From positions 1 through 22,381 of the forward strand of contig JAUZPX010000016.1 of NCBI GenBank assembly GCA_030705695.1: a stretch of 22,381 nucleotides of DNA, written 5' to 3'. Under the pieces are notes generated by a model. It made no database searches, was not told the origin of the DNA, and was given only the letters and a program-made list of their open reading frames with translations. Below, piece after piece: positions 6,983 to 14,045 of the stretch. Source of the stretch: Bacillota bacterium. GTDB lineage: Bacteria > Bacillota > Clostridia > Oscillospirales > Acutalibacteraceae. A program made the translations under genes and the position numbers. How positions within the stretch are numbered: the stretch's first letter is position 1; each line of letters starts with the position of its first letter.

Positions 6983-7750
6983 ATGTTTTTGGAAATTAAT
7001 GGCATTCGTACACATTATATACGTCAGGGCAGCGGGGAAACGGTGCTTATTCTGCACGGTTGGGGCTGCAACGTAAAGGTTTATGAAAGCATGACGCAAC
7101 TCATGTCTAAAAAATATGAGGTAATTGCGCTTGATTTACCGGGTTTCGGTGAAACGGACGAGCCGAAAGCACCGTTTTCTGTCGGTGATTATGCGGATTT
7201 CGTACAAAAGTTTATTAAAGCTATCGGTGTTCAAAAAACAATATTACTTGGACATTCGCTTGGCGGACGAATTATTATAAAAATTATGAGCAGCGGCAAA
7301 GTTGATTTTGAAGTTCCGAAAATTATATTAGTTGATGCCGCAGGGATCCGCCCCAAACGAAGTTTTAAACAAAAATGCAAAACAAGAATATATAAAGTTT
7401 CCAAATGGACTTACGGATTGTCGCTTATTAAGAAGATTTATCCCGAGGGAGTTGAAAAGCTCCGTAAAAAGAACGGTTCTGCCGATTATAACGCCGCTAG
7501 CCCGATGATGCGCCAAACTCTTGTAAAAGTTGTAAATGAAGATTTAACTGAGTGTCTTTCGAAGATTAAGCCTGATACACTTCTTATCTGGGGCGAAAAC
7601 GATACAGCGACCCCTGTTTCAGACGGACAGCTTATGGAAAAGCTTATTCCGAAGGCAGGATTGGCAGTAATCAAAAATGCTGGGCATTACAGTTTTCTTG
7701 ATCAAAGGATTACGTTTGAAAAAATCCTTGCATCTTATTTAAAAATCTAA
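6983..7750 (+). CDS. Alpha/beta hydrolase
   Basis: 255 residues with the full alpha/beta hydrolase layout. It has the oxyanion-hole HGWG (25-28), the turn LDLPGFGETD (50-59), the nucleophile elbow GHSLGG with Ser92, an acid residue Asp207 in IWGENDTATP, and His235 in NAGHYSFLD. The ATG at 6983 is chosen because AAGGA lies 7 nt upstream and the alignable domain starts there; the frame is open further upstream to 6845. It is 18 bp before the MurF-like gene and so probably in one transcript with it and the D-Ala-D-Ala ligase. The substrate cannot be predicted; a role in wall metabolism is only suggested by the neighbours. Confidence 0.88.
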   Translation: MFLEINGIRTHYIRQGSGETVLILHGWGCNVKVYESMTQLMSKKYEVIALDLPGFGETDEPKAPFSVGDYADFVQKFIKAIGVQKTILLGHSLGGRIIIKIMSSGKVDFEVPKIILVDAAGIRPKRSFKQKCKTRIYKVSKWTYGLSLIKKIYPEGVEKLRKKNGSADYNAASPMMRQTLVKVVNEDLTECLSKIKPDTLLIWGENDTATPVSDGQLMEKLIPKAGLAVIKNAGHYSFLDQRITFEKILASYLKI

Positions 7751-7768
7751 AACGAAAGGACAGATATC

Positions 7769-9346
7769 ATGGATTTTTGGTTATATGTATTGCTGATACT
7801 GTCTTTTTTTGTGAGCTTTGGGTTTTGGGAACTTCAAATGACGCATATGTTCCAGCTGAATTCATATAAGCCCGATGTACAATTTAAATGGCTTTGTAAA
7901 AATATGCGTTCTGTATTACCAAAGTGGATTATATCGCTGAGTATAATTCCGATAATCATTTTTTTACACAAATCTCACAACAGCATCGGACTGACAGTTG
8001 CAGCTGTCATTTTTATTATTCTTGCATATGTAAATAAGCCTACAACAACTGCAAAAAAACCGCTTATATATACAAATCGTGTTAAACGTCTTTTGTTAAC
8101 AGGTATTATAATCGAGCTTGCAATTGTGGCTATTGCAATTATTTTTAGAGAACATAATCATAGAATTGCTTTATCAGTGCTTTTGACGACAGGCTATATT
8201 GCCACTCCGTTTATTACGTTTGCGGCTAATTTTATAAATATGCCGATTGAAAAATCGATTAACCGCCGTTTTATAAATGATGCGAAAAGAATTATTAAAT
8301 CAATGCCAGATTTAACTGTAATCGGAATAACGGGAAGCTACGGAAAAACAAGCGTAAAGTATTACCTAACAAAATTACTCAGCGAGAAATATAACGTTCT
8401 TATGACGCCCGAAAGCTATAATACAACACTTGGAGTTGTCAGGACTATACGTGAAAACCTGAGAGCTACACATGAGGTTTTTGTTTGCGAAATGGGCGCT
8501 CGAAATATCGGCGATATAAAAGAAATTTGCGATATAGTCCATCCGAAATACGGAATTATAACAGCAATCGGTCCGCAGCATTTGGAATCTTTCAAAACGC
8601 TTGATAACATAAAAAAGACAAAATTTGAACTTGCCAATTCTCTGCCGAATAACGGAATTGCTTTTTTAAACGGTGATGATGAAAATATTAAAAGCGTAAG
8701 CTATAATGGGAGTTCCATCACATACGGTCTTGACGGAAACGGAAATTACACCGCTTTTAATTTGTCGTTGTCAAGTGCAGGAACAAGCTTTTACGTAAGA
8801 ACTCCGAGCGGAGAAACAGCCGAATTTTCCACAAGATTAATTGGGCGCCACAATGTGCTTAACGTAATCGGTGCTATTGCGGTTGCACATACCCTTGGCA
8901 TTTCGCTTGTCAGTTTAAAAATGCCTGTAAAAAAGCTTGAACCCGCACCGCATCGACTACAGCTTATTAACAACGGTTCCGATTTAATAATTGATGACGC
9001 TTATAACTCAAATCCAAATGGATCAAGAGTAGCGCTTAATACGCTTTCAATGTTTGAAGGTACTAAAATTCTTGTTACGCCGGGAATGGTAGAGCTTGGC
9101 GACAAACAAGATGAATACAATTGTGAATTCGGGGAAAATGCGGCAAATGTCTGTGATTTTGTTATTCTTGTTGGCGAAAAGCAAACTGAAAGCATTTACA
9201 AAGGGTTATTAAATAAAAAATATTCTCAACAAAAAATATTTGTTGTTGATGCAATTCAAGATGCATTTTCCGTTATTCATAATAAACTAAACGGAAATGA
9301 AAAGAAGATTATTCTGCTTGAAAACGATTTACCCGACAATTTTTAA
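7769..9346 (+). CDS. Membrane-attached Mur ligase, MurF-like
   Basis: 525 residues. The first ~160 contain four or five hydrophobic segments (about 4-20, 53-67, 73-89, 107-127 and 134-153) instead of the usual soluble N-terminal domain. A full Mur ligase core follows: P-loop GITGSYGKTS (186-195), ESYNTTLGVVRTIRE, VCEMGARNIGDI, GPQHLESFKTLDNI with the His, GRHNVLNVIGAIAVA, and a C-terminal DDAYNSNPNGSRVAL with GMVELGD. This order is MurF-like. MurF joins D-Ala-D-Ala to UDP-MurNAc-tripeptide, and the D-Ala-D-Ala ligase gene lies directly downstream. The membrane segments suggest attachment to the cytoplasmic membrane. MurT-type ligases are an alternative, but no GatD partner or Zn-ribbon is seen. 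Confidence 0.82.
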   Translation: MDFWLYVLLILSFFVSFGFWELQMTHMFQLNSYKPDVQFKWLCKNMRSVLPKWIISLSIIPIIIFLHKSHNSIGLTVAAVIFIILAYVNKPTTTAKKPLIYTNRVKRLLLTGIIIELAIVAIAIIFREHNHRIALSVLLTTGYIATPFITFAANFINMPIEKSINRRFINDAKRIIKSMPDLTVIGITGSYGKTSVKYYLTKLLSEKYNVLMTPESYNTTLGVVRTIRENLRATHEVFVCEMGARNIGDIKEICDIVHPKYGIITAIGPQHLESFKTLDNIKKTKFELANSLPNNGIAFLNGDDENIKSVSYNGSSITYGLDGNGNYTAFNLSLSSAGTSFYVRTPSGETAEFSTRLIGRHNVLNVIGAIAVAHTLGISLVSLKMPVKKLEPAPHRLQLINNGSDLIIDDAYNSNPNGSRVALNTLSMFEGTKILVTPGMVELGDKQDEYNCEFGENAANVCDFVILVGEKQTESIYKGLLNKKYSQQKIFVVDAIQDAFSVIHNKLNGNEKKIILLENDLPDNF

Positions 9347-9441
9347 TTGATAATATAAAAATAGGCGCCGCAAGATAGGAAATAAGACATATTTTTTTAC
9401 GTAAAGGCGCATTAAAAATTAAAAAGAAGGAGATCTCTTAT

Positions 9442-10635
9442 ATGAAAATAAAGCTTGCCGTTTTGTTTGGCGGTAAAAGCGTTGAACATGAAATATCAAT
9501 TATTTCGGCCGTTCAGGCTATTCTCTCGATAGATACGGAAAAGTACGATGTAATTCCGATTTATATTACAAAAGAAAATGAGATGTACGTAGGCAGTGGG
9601 CTTACGAATATTGAAAATTATAAAGACATTAACCTGTTGCTTGATAAAAGTCAGCGTGTAAATATCTTAAATGAAAAAAATCGCATAAAAATCATGAAAT
9701 ACCCCATGAGAGCTTTTAAAAACAATGTTTACGATACTATTGATGTTGCGTTTCCGATTGTTCACGGAACAAACGTTGAAGACGGTACACTTCAGGGATT
9801 CCTTCACATGATGAATCTCCCGTATGTGGGCTGCGATGTACTTAGTTCTGCTGTTGGAATGGATAAAAGTGTGATGAAATCCGTTTTAAAAGATAACGGA
9901 ATTCCTGTTTTGCCTTGTGTTTGTGTAAGAAGCCATGAGTTTGCTCAAAGACCTGATGAACAGATTAGTAAAATTGAGGAAGCGATTCCTTATCCGGTAA
10001 TTGTTAAGCCTGTAAATCTCGGGTCAAGTATCGGTATTAAAAAAGCAAATGACAGATCAGGACTTATTGAAGCCATGGAACTTGGTTTTGAGTTTGCACC
10101 GCAGGTGCTCGTTGAGTCTGCAATTGTCAACTTGAAAGAGATAAATTGTTCGGTTCTTGGCGACTGCGAAACAGCTGAAGCCTCTGAGTGCGAAGAACCA
10201 ATAAATACAGATGAGATTTTATCTTATGAAGATAAATACATTGGCGGCGGCAAAACAAAAGGCACCGACGGAGCAAAGGGTATGTCAGGCGCTAAGAGGA
10301 AACTTCCAGCTGATATTTCCTCAGAAATGCGCGAGGAAATCCGCACCCTTGCCGTGAAAACATTTCAGGCTCTAGGCTGTAACGGCGTTGCACGTATTGA
10401 TTTTATGATTGATAACGATAACGGAAAGCTTTATGTAAACGAAATAAACACGATTCCTGGAAGTCTTTCGTTTTATCTCTGGGAGCCGATGGGAGTCAGC
10501 TATACGGAGCTTCTTGACAGAATGATTAAATTGGCTCTAAAACGCAAACGTGAAACAGAGAATATTCACTATTCTTTTAAAACAAATGTGCTGTCAGGAG
10601 TAAAACTTGGCGGAGGAAAAGCATCAAAGCTGTAA
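9442..10635 (+). CDS. ddl: D-alanine--D-alanine ligase
   Basis: 397 residues; joins two D-Ala with ATP to make the dipeptide used by MurF. It starts VLFGGKSVEHEISIISA (8-24). It has HGTNVEDGTLQGFL (109-121), YPVIVKPVNLGSSIGIKKA, an ATP-grasp body, and the Mg-binding NEINTIPGSLSF (333-344). The loop SYEDKY keeps the Tyr (266) found in D-Ala-D-Ala enzymes rather than the His of VanA-type D-lactate ligases. It is longer than a typical Ddl because of an acidic insert (about 240-258) and a Gly/Lys-rich stretch (267-286). AAGGAGAT lies before the ATG. The 95-bp gap to the MurF-like gene has no clear terminator, so co-transcription is likely. Confidence 0.9.
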   Translation: MKIKLAVLFGGKSVEHEISIISAVQAILSIDTEKYDVIPIYITKENEMYVGSGLTNIENYKDINLLLDKSQRVNILNEKNRIKIMKYPMRAFKNNVYDTIDVAFPIVHGTNVEDGTLQGFLHMMNLPYVGCDVLSSAVGMDKSVMKSVLKDNGIPVLPCVCVRSHEFAQRPDEQISKIEEAIPYPVIVKPVNLGSSIGIKKANDRSGLIEAMELGFEFAPQVLVESAIVNLKEINCSVLGDCETAEASECEEPINTDEILSYEDKYIGGGKTKGTDGAKGMSGAKRKLPADISSEMREEIRTLAVKTFQALGCNGVARIDFMIDNDNGKLYVNEINTIPGSLSFYLWEPMGVSYTELLDRMIKLALKRKRETENIHYSFKTNVLSGVKLGGGKASKL

Positions 10636-10669
10636 AAAAATATCATTGGAATGAAAAGCGGAGTTGATT

Positions 10670-11155
10670 ATGAGCTTGAATGAAAAAGAAAAAAAAACAC
10701 AACCAAAAAGTAAGAGAATTGTATTAATAATTTCTGCTTGTGTGGTTTTTTTAGGAATGGCAACAGGGTTGATAATTTGGCAATCACAGATTACCAGCAA
10801 AGAAGATACCCCAGAAAAACTTATGACGCGTTTCTGCAAAGCAATGAACGATAAAGACGTCAATGGGTATTTAGATTGTTATGACCCTGCTTTCGTGAAG
10901 GAAGGCGAGGCAAAATACGGTAAGCAAACTTTTATTGATGATAATAAACAAGGACTAAACAGTCAAAAAGATTTTAAGGCAACCATTAAAAATGAGGTTA
11001 TTAACGGAAATACCGCAACAATCTCATATTCATATACTATGACTCTAGTTTCAAGCGGCAAAACAAGCTCTCAGACCATAACAGTACAGCTTGCTCGGGA
11101 AAACGGAAAGTGGTATATAAAACCAGTGTCTAGTACGACCACTTCAAGTAAATAA
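10670..11155 (+). CDS. Small membrane-anchored protein with NTF2-like/DUF4878-type outer domain
   Basis: 161 residues. A Lys-rich N-terminus (1-16) is followed by one membrane helix (about 17-37) and an outside domain of about 110 residues. That domain begins TPEKLMTRFCKAMNDKDVNGYLDCYDP and ends in strands with ISYSYTMTL and ENGKWYIKPVS. This layout (a helix with FCKAMNDKD, then beta strands ending in GKWYI) resembles small NTF2-like or DUF4878-type lipoprotein domains, but the match is to shape only. The ATG at 10670 is preferred over an in-frame TTG at 10664 because GGAG lies at the right distance. It sits 34 bp after ddl. Function unknown. Confidence 0.65.
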   Translation: MSLNEKEKKTQPKSKRIVLIISACVVFLGMATGLIIWQSQITSKEDTPEKLMTRFCKAMNDKDVNGYLDCYDPAFVKEGEAKYGKQTFIDDNKQGLNSQKDFKATIKNEVINGNTATISYSYTMTLVSSGKTSSQTITVQLARENGKWYIKPVSSTTTSSK

Positions 11156-11164
11156 AATAAAGAA

Positions 11165-11199
11165 AAAAGCGAATCGTTCATTTTGAACGGTTCGCTTTT
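11165..11199. terminator. Bidirectional terminator between convergent genes
   Basis: AAAAGCGAATCGTTC (11165-11179) pairs with GAACGGTTCGCTTTT (11185-11199) around a 5-nt loop with one mismatch or wobble. The A run on the left and T run on the right make it work for the forward gene ending at 11155 and the reverse amylase gene ending at 11222. Confidence 0.85.
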
Positions 11200-11221
11200 C
11201 AATAATGTAAAATTTAATGTT

Positions 11222-13702
11222 TTACCAAATATTACCCTTTGCAAGATATTTTTGAATGGTTGTTGCATCTTTTAAGTTGCATACACCGTCAAGGTTTGCA
11301 TCTCCGTTTAATAATCCTTGCGGCGTTATGGAAGTTATCATTGCAACGTATTTTTGAATGAGCGTTGCGTCTTTCAAGCTGCATACTCCGTCGCAGTTTG
11401 CGTCACCACGAACTACGTTTGGAGCAGTTGTTGGGGTAACGGTTGGGGCATTTGTTGGTGCAACTGTAGGAGTTGTCGTAAGCGGATTTGTAGGTGCAGT
11501 TGTGGGGGATGTAGTTGAAGAATTATATATGCTCCATGATCCGTTTTGATAAATCATGTTTTGACCGCTTAGCGCCAAACCTGGTTGTCCTGATCCAGGG
11601 ATTTGGCTTCCGTTTCCGTTTGAGAATAGAACCTTTCCTGAGGACGCATATGCGGCAGGAATGTTATAGCCGTAGATGTTGTTTCCGAGAGATGTCATTT
11701 GCTCGCCCGGCCATGTTTTATAGGTATCGCTTGAACTATTGTAAACATAGCAATAAACATTTGACCAGCTAGAAGTGCTGTTGTCAAAATAAACATTAAC
11801 ACCTGTACCTACCGGTAAAGTTGCAGGCGGAGAAGTCGGACCTGTCGATGGACTTGTAGGAGCCACTGTTGCAATAGTGGCAGCCGCTGCCTTTGTGAAA
11901 GTAAAAGGTTCTGTTATTGTATTGGTACCGTCGGATGCAGTCATTGTAACTACGATTGAAGAACCATAGGCAACTCCGCTTCCGATTGTAATTTGTGTAC
12001 CGTCTGTATATGGTGTAACAGCGCCGCCGTTAATCTGATATGTGCCTGATGTTGCATTTTTCAAGCCAAGTGTTAAAGATAAAGTATCGGTTGAAAAGTT
12101 ACCGCCTGGAACAGAAATGCTGCTTGTTGGCATTGCGGTACGATTGTAAACAACAGCGATACCGTCAGAGCTTGCGATTGTTCCCGAAATATTTCCGCCA
12201 GATACAGTAAATGTGTTACCTGTTACTTGATCTGTATAAGTGCCGTTCGGCATACTTCCGCATGGAACGGATACAGCACCCGGGCCATCGAGTTTATCAA
12301 GAACAATACCGGCATTTCCACGGACATTGTAAACCACATGGCCGCTACTTCCATAACTTTCGCTTTTACCGATAAAGTAGTTGTGGAAGTTATTTACAGC
12401 CGAAACAGACGGATCACACCAAGTCATAGTGCCTACATCGCCCATCATTGTTTGGGGAGAGGTTTTACTGCTAATAGGGCTGCCGTCGGAATTAAGAATC
12501 TGTGTTGAATAATACGGACGGGCAAAGAAGAGAGCAGTTGCATATTCATGTGTGGCAACAAGCGCCCATGTTTGTTTTATCATGGTATCGGTTGCCAAAT
12601 AAGAGGAACCTCCACCCATATAAGTATCATGGGATTCATCCCACAAAACAGTTTTTTTCGGGTCGTATGACATACCGCTGTTAGCTGCGCTTCCTGCGTT
12701 TCCATAGCGGATATCGTTACGTCTATTGTCGCCAGTTGCATTATCTGTAACAGACATATACTGAGTATAATTGTTAATACTGAATCCTGTACCAACTGTG
12801 TTCAGGATTTCGCCATAGAACCATAGTGGACGAGGAGAATGTGCTTTTACTCCGTTTAATACTGTAGGCCAGAAATCGCTTGCAAATGAAGCGTCGTCCT
12901 GAGGAGTTTCAATATGTTTTGCAGCGTCAAATCGGAATCCGTCTGCGCCAGCATCAACACACTCATCTAAAAGATTCAAAATCATATTCTGAACTCTCTT
13001 GTCTTGAGTGTTAAGGTCGGGCATACCCAATGTACCTTGAGTGAGATCTTGACGTCCATCGCTCATCCATACTTGCAAACTATTGTTATGCCAGTAGGTT
13101 GCGTCTGTAAGTAAAGCAGGATTGCAGTATTGACCTACTTGCGGAGAAACGTCGCTGATGTTGTTAATCCAGCCTTTAATGTTACCCATGTGATTTGCAA
13201 CTATATCAACGATGACTTTTACGCCGTATTGATGAGCTACGTTGCACATGTTGACAAAATCGGCTTTTGAACCGTACCAGGAAAGGCCGTTGTCATCGAT
13301 ACTTTCAGAAACAGGTTGGTATTCTTTCCACCAGTTTCCGTCAGTTCCTCCAGTTCCGTTCGGAGTACCGACATTACTGTAATTTACGCCGTTATAATAG
13401 AAATCTTTCGGCTGAGTAACAGGAGATGTTTGAATAGCCGAATAGCCTGCCGCAGCAATTTGCGGCATGAAGTTTTTAATGTTGTTATAGGACCAGTTCC
13501 AGCAGTGCAGGATAACGCCATCCTGTACATTTGTTGCAAGCCCATAATTCGGGACAGTATAAGTAGATGATGCTGTTGTGTTTGTTGTTCCCGCAGCCTG
13601 AACGCCGAGCTGATGTATTCCCACAAACGTAAGAATCATGCACAGCGACAAGACTACGCAGCCAGCTTTAATATAAAGCTTATGATTAAATAACTTTGCC
13701 AA
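11222..13702 (-). CDS. Secreted GH13 alpha-amylase with Ig-like domain, CBM26 and type I dockerin
   Basis: 826 residues. A signal peptide (about 1-36) ends near VQAAG. The GH13 barrel (about 55-440) looks like subfamily 28 (Bacillus subtilis AmyE type): AGYSAIQTSPV, DIVANH (166-171), nucleophile Asp259 in GFRFDAAKHIE, acid/base Glu298 in FYGEI, and His358-Asp359 in DESHDTY. A beta domain (about 450-520), an Ig-like module (about 525-603) and a CBM26-like starch-binding module (about 634-727, with YKTWPGEQM) follow. A Thr/Pro linker leads to a dockerin (765-826) with two calcium loops, GDANCDGVCSLKDATLIQKY and GDANLDGVCNLKDATTIQKY. The start is a TTG with AGGAGG 8 nt before it. A dockerin implies docking to a cohesin, as in the R. 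bromii amylosome. A cre-like site lies upstream. Confidence 0.93.
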   Translation of the reverse strand: MAKLFNHKLYIKAGCVVLSLCMILTFVGIHQLGVQAAGTTNTTASSTYTVPNYGLATNVQDGVILHCWNWSYNNIKNFMPQIAAAGYSAIQTSPVTQPKDFYYNGVNYSNVGTPNGTGGTDGNWWKEYQPVSESIDDNGLSWYGSKADFVNMCNVAHQYGVKVIVDIVANHMGNIKGWINNISDVSPQVGQYCNPALLTDATYWHNNSLQVWMSDGRQDLTQGTLGMPDLNTQDKRVQNMILNLLDECVDAGADGFRFDAAKHIETPQDDASFASDFWPTVLNGVKAHSPRPLWFYGEILNTVGTGFSINNYTQYMSVTDNATGDNRRNDIRYGNAGSAANSGMSYDPKKTVLWDESHDTYMGGGSSYLATDTMIKQTWALVATHEYATALFFARPYYSTQILNSDGSPISSKTSPQTMMGDVGTMTWCDPSVSAVNNFHNYFIGKSESYGSSGHVVYNVRGNAGIVLDKLDGPGAVSVPCGSMPNGTYTDQVTGNTFTVSGGNISGTIASSDGIAVVYNRTAMPTSSISVPGGNFSTDTLSLTLGLKNATSGTYQINGGAVTPYTDGTQITIGSGVAYGSSIVVTMTASDGTNTITEPFTFTKAAAATIATVAPTSPSTGPTSPPATLPVGTGVNVYFDNSTSSWSNVYCYVYNSSSDTYKTWPGEQMTSLGNNIYGYNIPAAYASSGKVLFSNGNGSQIPGSGQPGLALSGQNMIYQNGSWSIYNSSTTSPTTAPTNPLTTTPTVAPTNAPTVTPTTAPNVVRGDANCDGVCSLKDATLIQKYVAMITSITPQGLLNGDANLDGVCNLKDATTIQKYLAKGNIW

Positions 13703-13758
13703 AATAAAAACCTCCTAAAATCTTTTGATGAGATGTTTGCGCCCGATCCTAAGGCGAG

Positions 13759-13772
13759 TGCAAACGTTTACA
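13759..13772. promoter_or_regulatory. cre-like / LacI-family operator upstream of the amylase
   Basis: TGCAAACGTTTACA (forward strand; TGTAAACGTTTGCA on the gene strand) is a near-palindrome matching the catabolite response element pattern TGNAANCGNNNNCA bound by CcpA. It lies 24 bp downstream of a TATAAT (13801-13796) and 57 bp before the TTG start, a position where binding would block transcription. A maltose-type LacI-family regulator could also use it. Repression by preferred sugars is inferred. Confidence 0.65.
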
Positions 13773-13988
13773 GCCGTATATTATTTTGCTAATTAATTAT
13801 AATCCTTTTAATAAAATCATATTGCGAAATTAGAATAATAATGTCGTATTATTGTATGAAGTTATGTTGGGTTTTTTATGTAAAATAAACAACAAAAGCA
13901 AGAAAAATTCAGATTATTAAAATGCTGTGAATTTTTATCGGATATATTATGACGTGTTTGAAAACGACATACTTTTAGAACTATAAAT

Positions 13989-14023
13989 TAAAAAAAGAGT
14001 TACGAAAAACTTTCGTAACTCTT
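13989..14023 (-). terminator. Rho-independent terminator of pnp
   Basis: On the reverse strand, AAGAGTTACGAAA and TTTCGTAACTCTT form a perfect 13-bp stem with a 3-nt loop (13995-14023), followed by a run of T (A run at 13989-13996 on the forward strand). It is 22 bp after the pnp stop. Confidence 0.85.
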
Positions 14024-14045
14024 AGTAAATGTTTATTAAAATAAA

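Larger units (their letters stand above)
13703..14045. other. Intergenic region: amylase promoter region and pnp terminator
   Basis: 343 bp without a gene. It holds the amylase ribosome site (AGGAGG, complement of 13711-13716), a cre-like operator (13759-13772), a reverse-strand TATAAT (13801-13796) and the pnp terminator (13989-14023). The remaining bases are AT-rich, and I see no further structure in them. Confidence 0.6.

Noticed and set aside
9347..9441. GGCGCC and GGCGC repeats before ddl as a possible terminator or riboswitch
   Set aside because: The arms are only 5 bp with a loop of about 40 nt, the T run lies between them, and no known riboswitch core was recognised.
11318..11549. 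Forward frames opposite the amylase linker and dockerin, rich in Val, Gly, Cys and Ala
   Set aside because: They are complements of the Thr/Pro linker and dockerin repeats; no ribosome site or independent features.
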